Below are positions 35,659-45,189 of a stretch of 64,000 bases of DNA, piece after piece. The position numbers and the translations under genes are program-made. The DNA comes from Steroidobacter agaridevorans (lineage in GTDB: Bacteria; Pseudomonadota; Gammaproteobacteria; Steroidobacterales; Steroidobacteraceae). The notes beneath the pieces were generated by a model. The model was not told the origin of the DNA. It worked only from the letters and a program-made list of their open reading frames with translations, and did not search any database. Position 1 is the first letter of the stretch, and the number at the start of each line of letters is the position of its first letter. The DNA is taken from positions 247,972 through 311,971 of the forward strand of contig NZ_BLJO01000010.1 of the NCBI RefSeq assembly GCF_009932555.1, given 5' to 3'.

Positions 35659-37475
35659 GGCAGTTCGATCGTGAAGGTCGAGCCTTCGCCCGGCTTGCTC
35701 TGCGCCCACACCTTGCCGCCCAGGCGTTCGATGGCCTTGCGCACCAGGGCGAGTCCGATGCCCGTGCCGGGATATTGATCGTCGCGGTGCAGGCGCTGGA
35801 ACAGTTTGAAAATGTGATCGTGGTATTGCATGTCGAAGCCGATGCCGTTGTCGGTCACCGCTAACAGCACGCCGCCCTCTTTGCGACGACAGACAACCGC
35901 GATGCGTGGCGTCTTGGTGTCGCGCGTGTACTTCAACGCATTCTCCACGAGATTACGCAGCGCCAACGACAGGCCGCTGGCATCGACACGCACCGTCATC
36001 GGCTCGACGACCACCGTCATCACAATCCCGCGCCGTTGAATCTCGTCCTGATAGGGACTCAACACCTGATCCACCAGCGACGGCAGGCTGATGACACTCG
36101 CCTGCATGCCGCGGCGGTCGATATGCGAATACGACAGCAGATCGTCGATCAGCGTCGACATCTTCAACGAGCCGTTACGAATGCGTGACAGATGCTCCCG
36201 CGCGCGCTCGGTCAGCTGCCCTTCCATCTCCTGCTCGAACAAATGCGCGAAGCCGTTGATGGCACGCAACGGCGCCTTCAGGTCATGAGCGACGGCGTAC
36301 GAGAAGCCTTCGAGCTCCTCATAAGCGCGCTTGAGCTCGGTGGTGCGCTCGCCAACGCGTTGTTCGAGTGCCGTGGTCAGCTCGCGATAGCGCTGCTCGC
36401 TATGGCGCAACTCGATATTCGCGTCCTGCAGCTGCTGATTGGCGCTCATCAGCTGGTCTGTCAGCTCCTGCGACTCGCTCTGAATCCACGCCTCGCGCGC
36501 GCCGAGAATCACCGCGAACAGGATGAAGATCGTCGCCGACAGCCAGATGACTCGAGGGGTGAAGGTCGCCGAGCTGCTCAACGCCACACCGATCATGATG
36601 ACGATCAGCAGCGCCGGCATCACGGCCTCGAGCCAACGCTCGCGCACCTGCGTCTTCTGCGCGATGTCAGCCTGCTCGCGTTTGCTCAGCCACGCCTGCT
36701 CATGAGCCGCGCTCGCCACCAGTCCGAACATGAGCAGCCAACTGACGTTGACGACGTCATCCGGCAGATAGCTTTCGGTGAGAAGGGCATGCGCATACGC
36801 GAAGTTCGACACCGCATAGATGCAAGTGCCGATGACGATCAACAGCATGGGCGTCCACGACGGCCCCCAGCGGAAGGTCCACAGCGCGCTCAGCGTGAAC
36901 AGGAATGTGCCGGCAACCAGCACGGTGTGGGCAACACCAATCCAGAGAAACGTGGGCGTAACACTCGGGTTCTGCAGCGCCGGCTCGAGCATGCCCAGCA
37001 CCACCGTAACTGCCAGGCAGCAAGTGACGAGCCCGAGGTTACCGACATGCTTGAGAGTAAACGGCTCGCGATTGCGAGCCTCGGGCAGCTGCATGACCCC
37101 GACCATGATGAAGAGCGCGAAGCCGGTGTAGAAGATCTGGTTGAGGCTCGGAAAGGGCTGCTGCACCTCGAGGATCAGGTGCACATAGTTCCAATGCAGT
37201 TGCCCTAACAACCAGCTGGTGCAGGCGACGGTGATCCACAACCAGGCCCGGCGTCGCTCGAGCTCGACCTGTCGGGCGGCGCGGAAGCAGCAATACGCAG
37301 CGGCAGCGGCCGCAACGGTCCACGCCAGGTCGTTGATCCAGCGCTGGACGTCGTTGCTCGCGATGTAGATGGCGACGGCGTAAACGACCAACCCCGCGAG
37401 CCACGCGTACGCGAGCGCCCAACGCGAACGCGTTGTGTCGATCTCCGTGTTGATCTTGTCTGCTTCGGCTGCCAC
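35655..37475 (-). CDS. Membrane sensor histidine kinase
   Basis: 606 residues. About nine or ten hydrophobic helices fill residues 20-345, an integral membrane sensor without a large periplasmic loop. A coiled coil (ELTDQLMSANQQLQDANIEL) follows, then HisKA with the acceptor His in SYAVAHDLKAPLRAING, and HATPase with NLVENALKYT, DNGIGFD and PGTGIGLALV. It phosphorylates itself and presumably a response regulator not encoded nearby. Start is GTG 37475. The gene is the last of the leftward run, 28 bases after a small zinc-ribbon gene, so it may be cotranscribed with the MoxR/VWA genes. Confidence 0.92.
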   Translation of the reverse strand: MAAEADKINTEIDTTRSRWALAYAWLAGLVVYAVAIYIASNDVQRWINDLAWTVAAAAAAYCCFRAARQVELERRRAWLWITVACTSWLLGQLHWNYVHLILEVQQPFPSLNQIFYTGFALFIMVGVMQLPEARNREPFTLKHVGNLGLVTCCLAVTVVLGMLEPALQNPSVTPTFLWIGVAHTVLVAGTFLFTLSALWTFRWGPSWTPMLLIVIGTCIYAVSNFAYAHALLTESYLPDDVVNVSWLLMFGLVASAAHEQAWLSKREQADIAQKTQVRERWLEAVMPALLIVIMIGVALSSSATFTPRVIWLSATIFILFAVILGAREAWIQSESQELTDQLMSANQQLQDANIELRHSEQRYRELTTALEQRVGERTTELKRAYEELEGFSYAVAHDLKAPLRAINGFAHLFEQEMEGQLTERAREHLSRIRNGSLKMSTLIDDLLSYSHIDRRGMQASVISLPSLVDQVLSPYQDEIQRRGIVMTVVVEPMTVRVDASGLSLALRNLVENALKYTRDTKTPRIAVVCRRKEGGVLLAVTDNGIGFDMQYHDHIFKLFQRLHRDDQYPGTGIGLALVRKAIERLGGKVWAQSKPGEGSTFTIELP

Positions 37476-37503
37476 GGCCGATAGTATGCCTGCCGAAGCG
37501 GGC

Positions 37504-37686
37504 TCAGGTCAGTTTGATGCGCTCTTCGCCGCAGCGCTTGCAGCGCTCGGTGCTCACCAGACGCCCTTGCTTCACGTCGAAACGACGACCGGACAGCACT
37601 TCCCACTTGTGAAAGCCCGAAGAGCACAGCGTCTTGCCCTCGGCGCGCTGCTGTTTGGCTTTTTTAAGATTGATGACGTTGGTCAT
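37504..37686 (-). CDS. Small zinc-ribbon-like protein
   Basis: 60 residues, MTNVINLKKAKQQRAEGK then Cys 22, and a closing CKRCGEE knuckle, so one CxxC pair plus an isolated Cys and a His (GFHKW) could hold a metal. Arg/Lys-rich throughout. Family not recognised. It lies 13 bases downstream of the DUF4159 gene and 28 before the kinase, all in the same direction. The compact fit between neighbours and codon use support a real gene. Confidence 0.6.
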   Translation of the reverse strand: MTNVINLKKAKQQRAEGKTLCSSGFHKWEVLSGRRFDVKQGRLVSTERCKRCGEERIKLT

Positions 37687-37699
37687 GGTCGCGTGGAGC

Positions 37700-38533
37700 T
37701 CAGTGCGTCATTGCATACACAACCACGTTGACGCCGACCATATAGGAGCGCGTCGAGAAGGTCTCGAAGTACCACTCGCCATAGGCCTCGCGCTCCCAGC
37801 CGTCGCCGACATCGGTGTTGTGGGTGGCGAGCACCATGATACGGCCATCGTCGTCCAGCCATGCGCGCATCTGCGGCGTGTCGAGCGAGCCGGCCGGAAA
37901 CTTGTGTGCGCCCGGCGATTCGGCCGTGCTGCCGCCGGGGCTGGCGAACGGCAGCGCCGGGATCTGCGGCATCTCCTTGAGATCGAACACGGTATGAAAG
38001 ATGGGATGATCGAGCGAGAGCACGCGCCATTCGCGATTCGGCAGCACGGTGCGCATCACGTTGGCGAACTGCTGCCACTCGGCATCGCCCCAGAAGTCGT
38101 CGACCCACACGAAGCCGCCGCGCTTCAAATAGTTCGCGAACGCGGTGCGCTCCTCTTCCGTAATCACCATGTAACCGGGATCGGACATATAGAGCATGGG
38201 AAAGTCGCCGAGGTCGGGCGCGGTGAGCAGGCGGCTCGCGGCCTTCGGTGCGACATTGATACGAGTCAGCTGTTTGAGCCGATGACCGAAGTTGTCGTCG
38301 CCTTCGGGAAAGTCCGTCTCCCAACGCGCCCACACGCGGCCGTCATAGGCGTAGTAAGCCTCGCCCATGCCGCCTTCGCTGTCGTAGATGGCGCGAACCA
38401 GATTGAGTCGCGACAGATCGGCCGGAGCGGACGCGCGTCCGCCATCGCCAGTGATGAGATTACTGCCCGCGAGCGCGCCCAGCGTCGCGAAGGCGCCGGT
38501 GGCGAGCATCGAGAGGTGAAGGAGGTTCCTCAT
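37700..38533 (-). CDS. DUF4159 exported protein
   Basis: 277 residues with an N-terminal signal (LSMLATGAFATLGALAG) and a DUF4159 body: NLVRAIYDSEGGM, LKQLTRINVAPK, FPMLYMSDPGYM, LKRGGFVWVDDFWGD and VLSLDHPIFHTVF. The fold is flavodoxin-like and related to glutamine amidotransferase-type domains found beside MoxR and VWA genes. The function is unknown. It follows the DUF4175 gene by 15 bases in the leftward operon. In other bacteria DUF4159 is also joined to BatA-type N-termini, which supports a common complex here (family knowledge plus inference). Confidence 0.85.
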   Translation of the reverse strand: MRNLLHLSMLATGAFATLGALAGSNLITGDGGRASAPADLSRLNLVRAIYDSEGGMGEAYYAYDGRVWARWETDFPEGDDNFGHRLKQLTRINVAPKAASRLLTAPDLGDFPMLYMSDPGYMVITEEERTAFANYLKRGGFVWVDDFWGDAEWQQFANVMRTVLPNREWRVLSLDHPIFHTVFDLKEMPQIPALPFASPGGSTAESPGAHKFPAGSLDTPQMRAWLDDDGRIMVLATHNTDVGDGWEREAYGEWYFETFSTRSYMVGVNVVVYAMTH

Positions 38534-38548
38534 GGGCGACCGTCACGT

Positions 38549-41500
38549 TCAGCGATTCCCCAAGCGACGGTAGTACTCGGCCACAGCCTCGCGATAACGC
38601 GGCGAATCCGGCGACGGCAATGTTGCGTGCGCCGGTGTATCGCCCTTGGCGCGAGCCGCGGCATTCAACGCAGTCAGTTCGATTTGATCGATGACTCGCA
38701 GCATGGCCTCGCCCTGGTCGGCCAATGGATCGCCATTGAGCCGTCGCAATTGATTGGCGTGACGGCGCAGCGCTTCGAGCTCGGCATCCGTCAGCTCGCC
38801 GCCCGTCATCCGATTCGTGATCTCGCGAATGCGCTGACTGATGGCGCTGGTCTGTCGAGCCAACGAGCCGCGACCATCTTCGAGCGTGTTGAGTCCGCGC
38901 GCGGGGATGATTGGATTCCAGGCGGCGAGGCCATTCTGAGCACCGGCCGTACCGCCGCGCGTGCTCTGCGACTGTGACGTGCCGCCCTGGCGCGAGCCCG
39001 GCGAACCTTTGCTGCCATCGGCCTGCTGACCTTCGCTGTTGTCGCCGCCTTTCTGATTCTCGCCCTTCAGACTCGCACTACGGGCGTCGTTGTTGCCGGC
39101 CTGGTCGCCTTGACCTTGGTTCGCTTCGCCTTGCTGGCCCGCTTGACCGCCTTGTTCCTCGCCCGAGCGCTGCGCACTCCTCACAGCACGACGCAGCTCG
39201 GCGACTTCCGCAAGCAGATCGTCTGTCGTCACCGAGTCGCGCTTCTGCGAACGTTCGGTGGACGCTTGAGTCGCCGCCTCGCGCAGGTCGTGCTCGAGCG
39301 ATTCGAGCGCATCGGTGATCAGCCCCTCACGAGGCGCGGCCTCGCGGGCCCGGCCGTAGTAAACCTCGGCGGCGCTGCGATTGAGCCGGTACATCACGTC
39401 GGAACCTTCGATATCCCGCACGATCTCGCTCAGACGCTGCGTGGACTTAGGCGTCTTCGTACGATGCTCATGGACGGCGCCGCGCATATCGCCTTGCAAC
39501 TCCGACAGCTCGGAGGCCAGGCGCTGCTTCGCTTCGACCAGGTCTTTGACTTCGCGTTGGCTCAAGCCGCCACGCCCGCTGGAACGGAACGTCGACTCCG
39601 TTCCCTGCGACATGGCTTTGTACAACTCGCTTTCGATGCGGCGCTGGTTCTCCAGCATCTGGTCGCTCCGGTCCGCGAAGCGCTCGAGCGTTTCATCCAG
39701 CCGTGAGCCATCGGGCTTGTCGATCTGCTTCAGCGCCTGGCGCAGATGTTTGCTCGCTTCCTGCGCCGATTGCGCGTTCGCTCCGTTCTCGCCTTGCGAC
39801 TGATTCGCCGCGCGCATCTGCTCCAGCGCCTGCTCGACCGACTGCAATGCCTGCTCGACTTCGGAGCGCTCTTGAGAATTGCTGCCGCTGCTGCGCTGGC
39901 CTTTATCGCCAGCGTTGGAGCCGCTCGAACCGCTGGAGCCGCCGCCCTGACTCTGCCGTGATGAGTTGTTGGCTTGCTGCTGCTGCTGCGACGACTGCTG
40001 CTGACGATTCAATTCGTTGAGGCGACGGCGCAGATCTTCCGCCTCGCGGCGCAACTGTTCCTGCTGCCAGCGCTGCTCTTGCAGAGCCTGGGCATTGCGC
40101 TGCTGTTGCGCGAGTTTCTCCTGTCGCTCGGCCAGCTCCTTCAGTTTGCGGATGGCCTCGTTCAATTCCTGCTGACTGTTCTGCTGTGACAGCTGCGATT
40201 CGCTTTCGTACTGGCTCTTCTCGACATCCATCTCCAGCTCGAACATTTCGCTGAAGTTGCGGGCGGCCTGCGAGCCTTCGCCGCCGCCGTCCTGCTGCAT
40301 GGAGACCTGCACTTCCCGGAACGCCGATTCGGCGCGCAGCAGTTGTTGAAGCGCCTGCTGTTCGGGAGTGACGGCCTCCTGCAAACGGAAGGCGGACAGA
40401 TGTCCGGCCGCGGGCTCCATCAATCCCGCCGCGCGTTCCAGGCTCTCGACGAACGTCTTCACTCGATCGTCGGAATCGACATCCATGCGTGCGCGCGTTC
40501 TTTGCGCCAGCGTGCGGGCCTGCGTGGATAGTGTTGTCTGGAAGTCCGCCAGCATCCGAGCGCTGTCTTCGAGCTGTTCGCGAGAGCGATTGTTGCGTTC
40601 ATCGCTTCGCTGCAAATTCCACGTCGCCAGCAGAATCTCACGCTGACGCTCGGAGATCGCGCCCTGCTCATCGGCCATGCCGCCACCGCCGCCGCCGCCT
40701 CCTTGTCCCTGCTTGAAGGTCCGCTCGAACGGCTGGACCTGCACCATGAACAGATCGGTCTGCACGGTCTGCTTGCGATCCTTGGCCACGGCGTAATACG
40801 ACACCAGATCGCCCGGCACGAGCCGCTGCGCCTCCGCTGCCTTCGCGCCCAGGTCTTCCATGCTCAGCAACGATTCGTTCTCGGAGCGCTTGGCGCCGCC
40901 GCCCACCGGCATCTTCTTCCACTCGCCGCCGTTGACGGAGTAGAGCAATGAAACGTCGCGCAGCTTGAAATCGTCTTCGGCCTGGATGTGTACCGGCACC
41001 TCTTCGATGCTGGTGGCGCGCCAGTCGCGACCGGGCTTGCGAATCTCGATGGTGGGCTTTTCGTCGGCGACGATTTCGATCGTGTACTCGTCGCTCAGCG
41101 CCACGAACTCATCTGCGACACGCGCCCCGATCTGATACTTGCCTGGGTCCTTTACCGCGATGGTGCCGATGCTGGCCTGGCCGTCCTGCTCCAGTTCCTG
41201 GCTGAGCCCATCGACGATCAATGCCGGCGCATCGAGAGGCGCATCGGCGAACACTTCGACTTTGACGTCCGTTCCCGCGACCGCGCGGATGTCACGCGAC
41301 TCCTCATCCGTGGTCGCGTCCAGTCCAGTCCACTCCGGATACTGATATGTCAGCCGCACCCGCTCGATTTTCGGCAGGTCGACGACGCCAATGTTGTGCT
41401 CGGCGCTGCGTACGCCATCGGCCTCGACGTAATAGGAGAGCGGGCCACGCACGGCGTACAGCTTGAAGTCGAACAGGCCTTCCTCCGCCGAGCGCATGGG

Positions 41501-42211
41501 AGCAGCTTCCCATTGCTGTTGATCCGCGAAGCGCACGAAGACCTGCGTCTGATCGGGCCGGAAGCCTTCGATGGTCGCCTGAATCGCCACGTCGCTGTTA
41601 CGCCGGACAGTTGCATTGCCCGGCTCGACCGTCACGCGCTTCAGCGTGATGGCTGCACGCGGCAGCTCCGCGCCCAATAACAAGTGACGACTGCCAAAAC
41701 CCCAATACGATGGGCCGACGCTCAACAGCAACGCGAGCGCGACGACCGCGACAACGGCAATCGAAGCCGCGAGCATGAACCGACGCTGCGAAACGATGAC
41801 CGACGGGGGAGTTTTCTCGGCGATTTCCGCCGCATCGGCGGCGAGCAGCTCGATCAGCGGCGACGCATGTCCTTCAGCTTCACGTCGTTTGCTATCGAGA
41901 TAGGTTTGAATGCGGCCGTGCTCGGCCGGCAGGTGCTGCTCGAACACTTTCGAGCCGTCGTCTCGTTTCAGCCGACGCAATGGCAACCAGAGCAGCATCA
42001 GCCCGACCAGCAGCAGCAACACCACCAGGGCAATGCGAGCGGAAATCGCAATCGACGCGGCGAAGCCTTCCTGATTGAACAGCCAGACGGCGATGCAGGT
42101 CAGCAGCAACGTGCCGGCGGCGCCAACCGCGCCGGCGCGCAGATAGATATGTGCGCGCAGCCGGCTGCGTAATTCAGCCAGATAGCTTTCGAGTCGTTCA
42201 CGTGAGGTCAT
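38549..42211 (-). CDS. DUF4175-type giant Gln-rich membrane protein
   Basis: 1220 residues. Two or three membrane helices lie in the first 190 residues (AGAVGAAGTLLLTCIAVWLF, SARIALVVLLLLVGLMLLWL, ASIAVVAVVALALLLSVG). A beta-rich extracytoplasmic region of about 350 residues follows with immunoglobulin-like repeats (ITLKRVTVEPGNATVRR, IERVRLTYQYPEWTG). The second half is a long Gln/Glu/Arg coiled-coil and low-complexity region with poly-Gln and Ser/Gly tracts. ATG 42211 overlaps the stop of the BatA/VWA gene as ATGA; a longer frame from 42289 would run into that gene. Probably a scaffold of the MoxR/VWA system; function unknown. Confidence 0.82.
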   Translation of the reverse strand: MTSRERLESYLAELRSRLRAHIYLRAGAVGAAGTLLLTCIAVWLFNQEGFAASIAISARIALVVLLLLVGLMLLWLPLRRLKRDDGSKVFEQHLPAEHGRIQTYLDSKRREAEGHASPLIELLAADAAEIAEKTPPSVIVSQRRFMLAASIAVVAVVALALLLSVGPSYWGFGSRHLLLGAELPRAAITLKRVTVEPGNATVRRNSDVAIQATIEGFRPDQTQVFVRFADQQQWEAAPMRSAEEGLFDFKLYAVRGPLSYYVEADGVRSAEHNIGVVDLPKIERVRLTYQYPEWTGLDATTDEESRDIRAVAGTDVKVEVFADAPLDAPALIVDGLSQELEQDGQASIGTIAVKDPGKYQIGARVADEFVALSDEYTIEIVADEKPTIEIRKPGRDWRATSIEEVPVHIQAEDDFKLRDVSLLYSVNGGEWKKMPVGGGAKRSENESLLSMEDLGAKAAEAQRLVPGDLVSYYAVAKDRKQTVQTDLFMVQVQPFERTFKQGQGGGGGGGGMADEQGAISERQREILLATWNLQRSDERNNRSREQLEDSARMLADFQTTLSTQARTLAQRTRARMDVDSDDRVKTFVESLERAAGLMEPAAGHLSAFRLQEAVTPEQQALQQLLRAESAFREVQVSMQQDGGGEGSQAARNFSEMFELEMDVEKSQYESESQLSQQNSQQELNEAIRKLKELAERQEKLAQQQRNAQALQEQRWQQEQLRREAEDLRRRLNELNRQQQSSQQQQQANNSSRQSQGGGSSGSSGSNAGDKGQRSSGSNSQERSEVEQALQSVEQALEQMRAANQSQGENGANAQSAQEASKHLRQALKQIDKPDGSRLDETLERFADRSDQMLENQRRIESELYKAMSQGTESTFRSSGRGGLSQREVKDLVEAKQRLASELSELQGDMRGAVHEHRTKTPKSTQRLSEIVRDIEGSDVMYRLNRSAAEVYYGRAREAAPREGLITDALESLEHDLREAATQASTERSQKRDSVTTDDLLAEVAELRRAVRSAQRSGEEQGGQAGQQGEANQGQGDQAGNNDARSASLKGENQKGGDNSEGQQADGSKGSPGSRQGGTSQSQSTRGGTAGAQNGLAAWNPIIPARGLNTLEDGRGSLARQTSAISQRIREITNRMTGGELTDAELEALRRHANQLRRLNGDPLADQGEAMLRVIDQIELTALNAAARAKGDTPAHATLPSPDSPRYREAVAEYYRRLGNR

Positions 42212-44286
42212 TGCGGCACCTCGCGGCGAATGGCCAGGTGCCGATTCGCCAACAGTGTTTCCGCCAACAGCAGGATGGCGGCCAACCACAGCAGCCAGGG
42301 GCCGAGCGATTCCGGCTTGGCTTCGGCAGCAGGCGCCGAAGCAACCGCCGGCGTCGGTTCCTGTGCACGTAACGCCTGCCAGCGGGCGACGAAGTCCGGA
42401 GGCAACGTGGCGAGATCCGATTCACGCGCATCCACGTTCACCGCCAGCCAGCGCGCCCCTTCGCTGCCGCGAATCTCGTAAAACCCGGCCTGGTCGGGAA
42501 TCAGACGGTCGGTCGTACTCTGCGCCAGCGCCAACACCCGACGGCCCCGTGGATCGAATATCTGCCCGCCGCCGCCCGCGGTCAATCCGGTGGTCACGGT
42601 CGAGCCGACCAATGCGCTGGTCGTGGTCGCCTCGGCCTGCGTGAGGTAACTCGCGGCCGCGCCGATGAAATGAACGAATAGCGGATGGATCGCCATGTCG
42701 CTCCAGCGTCGGTCGACCGGCACCGTCAGGATCAGCATCCGGCCAGCGCCGAGCGTGCGCTCGATCAGCAGCGGCATGCCGTCGTCCAGCGCAATCAGGA
42801 CCTTGTCGTCGGCGGTCGGCTGAATGTCGCGGTGTCGGAAGAATCGCACCTGGTTCCAATCCGCCGCTTCGCGCAGGACTGGATGCGTGCTCGCAACTTC
42901 ACCGACCTTGCCGGTCCGGTTCTTGACCTCACCGCTGTGCAGATCGCCGAGCAGCGGATCGTCTTTCTCCTGCGCCTCGCTCAACGTAGCCAGCACCGCA
43001 CCACCGGCGGCCACATAGGATTGAATGCGTCGAGCCGCGGCACTGGACAGCGAGCTCGGATCGGAGACGACGATCAACGAGTATTTGCTCAGCCCGCCGG
43101 AATCCATCGAATTGGCCACGCGCTGCTCAACCGTCAATCTTGGCGCGGAGAGCGCGCCAATCGCTGCCGCGAAATAGGCCGTGTCGTCCGATTCCGCATC
43201 GCGCGAGATCAGCAACGCAGCCGGATCGGCCTGCTCGATGACAGAATAGAAACGATCGTCCTGCGGCAACTCGTCACCGGGTTCGAGCACGACTTCCATG
43301 CGATGCGCACCGGGACTCAGGTTCAGGTCGCTGAATGTGACTTTCGTGAACGAGGCGCTATTGAAAGTCGCGGGCTGCGCGACCGGTTGCATGGAAAGGT
43401 TGGCTCCACGCGCAGTGCCACCTTCACCCGCCACGATTTCGGGCTGGGCCGCCGCGGCCGCGAGAGTCACAGTCTTTCTCGAGACTTCTTTATCGTCGAC
43501 GCGAAGAATCACGTCGCGTTGTTGAGGTTCCGTGACCGAGTTGCCCACCGTGGCTTGCAGCGAATGCGTGTCGAGCGGCATCACGGTGGCCGCAGTGATA
43601 TAGATGTTACCGGCGGCTCCGTCGCTCACGTCGTGCATCACGAGCTGGGTCTGCGCGGGCAGTTGCAGATCGGCGAACCGTAACGGCGCCGCGCTCCGTT
43701 GCATATCCGAGATCAAATGCAACTGGACCTTCGGCCGCGGCGAGCCGAGCCAGGAATTCGCGGTGCTCATCGCGAAGCCATAATCGAGGCGCTCGATCCC
43801 GGGCTTGAGATCTTTCAACAATGCGCGCACTGCGCCGGCATTTCCCGCCGGCGTGCTCGGGCTCACGACAGCAATGCGCCGACCGGAGCCAGTCAGCAGC
43901 ATCACGCGATCCGACGAGGGAAGCGCGGCGATGACGCTCTCCGCCTCTTGCAATGCCCGCTGCCAGCGACCTCGATGCTGCATGGACAGCGACGAATCGA
44001 CCAGGATCGCATGCAACTGCGCGTTGGCATTCGGCTGCGGCACCATGCGAGCCGTCAACAGCGGACCGGCGAATGCGAGCACCAGCGCGATCAATAGCAG
44101 GATGCGAGTAATCAGCAGCAGCCAATAACGCAGCGTTCTCTTCGCCGTGCGCTGAGTCTCGCTCGCTTCCAGCAACATGAGCGATGCGAACTGATGCTGC
44201 GTCGGATTCGCACGCGCCACGCGATGCAGCCATAGCGGCAATCCGATGGCCAGCAATCCAAACAGCAGTGCGGGCGCGAGAAACAT
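42208..44286 (-). CDS. BatA/VWA-domain membrane protein
   Basis: 692 residues. The N-terminus is the BatA aerotolerance-type segment (FLAPALLFGLLAIGLPLWLHR), followed by a second helix (YWLLLITRILLLIALVLAFAG). A von Willebrand factor A domain follows with a full MIDAS start, DSSLS in AILVDSSLSMQ. From about residue 330 there is a GATase/DUF4159-like Rossmann region (PAALLISRDAESDD, YSLIVVSDPSSLS), and the protein ends with a membrane helix (LLWLAAILLLAETLLA). It should sit in the inner membrane with the VWA domain in the cytoplasm or periplasm. It lies three bases after DUF58 and overlaps DUF4175 by ATGA. Confidence 0.85.
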   Translation of the reverse strand: MFLAPALLFGLLAIGLPLWLHRVARANPTQHQFASLMLLEASETQRTAKRTLRYWLLLITRILLLIALVLAFAGPLLTARMVPQPNANAQLHAILVDSSLSMQHRGRWQRALQEAESVIAALPSSDRVMLLTGSGRRIAVVSPSTPAGNAGAVRALLKDLKPGIERLDYGFAMSTANSWLGSPRPKVQLHLISDMQRSAAPLRFADLQLPAQTQLVMHDVSDGAAGNIYITAATVMPLDTHSLQATVGNSVTEPQQRDVILRVDDKEVSRKTVTLAAAAAQPEIVAGEGGTARGANLSMQPVAQPATFNSASFTKVTFSDLNLSPGAHRMEVVLEPGDELPQDDRFYSVIEQADPAALLISRDAESDDTAYFAAAIGALSAPRLTVEQRVANSMDSGGLSKYSLIVVSDPSSLSSAAARRIQSYVAAGGAVLATLSEAQEKDDPLLGDLHSGEVKNRTGKVGEVASTHPVLREAADWNQVRFFRHRDIQPTADDKVLIALDDGMPLLIERTLGAGRMLILTVPVDRRWSDMAIHPLFVHFIGAAASYLTQAEATTTSALVGSTVTTGLTAGGGGQIFDPRGRRVLALAQSTTDRLIPDQAGFYEIRGSEGARWLAVNVDARESDLATLPPDFVARWQALRAQEPTPAVASAPAAEAKPESLGPWLLWLAAILLLAETLLANRHLAIRREVPQ

Positions 44287-44289
44287 GGC

Positions 44290-45189
44290 TTACGTCCGGC
44301 CTTCCCTGAGCAGCAAGTAGCGCCGGAGCGCGTTGTCGAGAGGCTCGTCCGTGGTAATCAACAACTGATGTGCGCCGACATTCGCGGCGGCACGTCGCAG
44401 CGACTGCAGATGGTTGTCCAGTCGCTGTTGATACTCGGTCGCCAGATACTCGGGCGAGACGTTCAGTGTTCGCTGCGTCTCGATGTCCTCGAGCAGCACG
44501 GACTCGCGCCAGTTCGGCCGCATCTCCTGCGGGTCGAGCAGCTGGAACAACATGATGTCGTGACCGCGATACGCCAGGGGCTGCACCGCGCGACTCATCT
44601 CTTCCGGATTGCAATAGAGATCCGAGATCACCGCGACCAGGCCACGACGCGACAGATGCTCGCCGAAACGCTGGAAGCAGGCTTCGAGGTTGGTGCCGTT
44701 GCCCGGAGTCACCGCGTCGATGGCGTGGATCATGGCGGTCAGGCTGCCCGCACGACTGGTCGCGGGGCGGAAGGTTCGCACCTTCTCGTCGAACACAATG
44801 AGCCCGACGGGATCGTGCTGACGCGCGGCCAGGTAGGCGAGCGCAGCGGCCAGGAACTTGCCGTATTGAAGCTTGCTGATCGAGTGCGAGCCGTAGCCCA
44901 TCGACGCGCTCGCATCCAGCAAGATCATCAAGCGCGTATTGGTCTCGCCTTCGTAACGACGGATGTAAGTGCGCTCGGTGCGCGCGAAGACATTCCAATC
45001 GACGAAGCGGGGGTCGTCGCCTTCGACATAGGCGCGATATTCCTTGAACTCCTGACTGAAGCCGTAGTGCGGCGAGCGATGCAAGCCGGTGAGAAAGCCT
45101 TCCACGGCGGTGCGCGCGATCAACTCCAGATTCGCCAGTCCGGCCAGCGTTTCCGGCGGCAGCAAGCGATTGGAGGCGGCGGCGTTCAC
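44290..45189 (-). CDS. DUF58 protein with VWA-like fold
   Basis: 299 residues. The DUF58 hallmark is complete: GLHRSPHYGFSQEF, YVEGDDPRFVDWNVFAR, then RRYEGETNTRLMILLDASAS with the MIDAS-like DASAS. DUF58 proteins partner MoxR AAA ATPases. The start is GTG 45189, overlapping the MoxR stop as GTGA; the frame is open to 45540 but that would lie inside moxR. It has no membrane helix, being the short form. It lies between MoxR and BatA, the canonical order for these systems. Confidence 0.92.
   Translation of the reverse strand: MNAAASNRLLPPETLAGLANLELIARTAVEGFLTGLHRSPHYGFSQEFKEYRAYVEGDDPRFVDWNVFARTERTYIRRYEGETNTRLMILLDASASMGYGSHSISKLQYGKFLAAALAYLAARQHDPVGLIVFDEKVRTFRPATSRAGSLTAMIHAIDAVTPGNGTNLEACFQRFGEHLSRRGLVAVISDLYCNPEEMSRAVQPLAYRGHDIMLFQLLDPQEMRPNWRESVLLEDIETQRTLNVSPEYLATEYQQRLDNHLQSLRRAAANVGAHQLLITTDEPLDNALRRYLLLREGRT

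Noticed and set aside
36192-37208. A 338-codon rightward open frame opposite the membrane kinase
   Set aside because: Asp, Arg, His and Gln-rich shadow of the hydrophobic sensor helices; no start signal.
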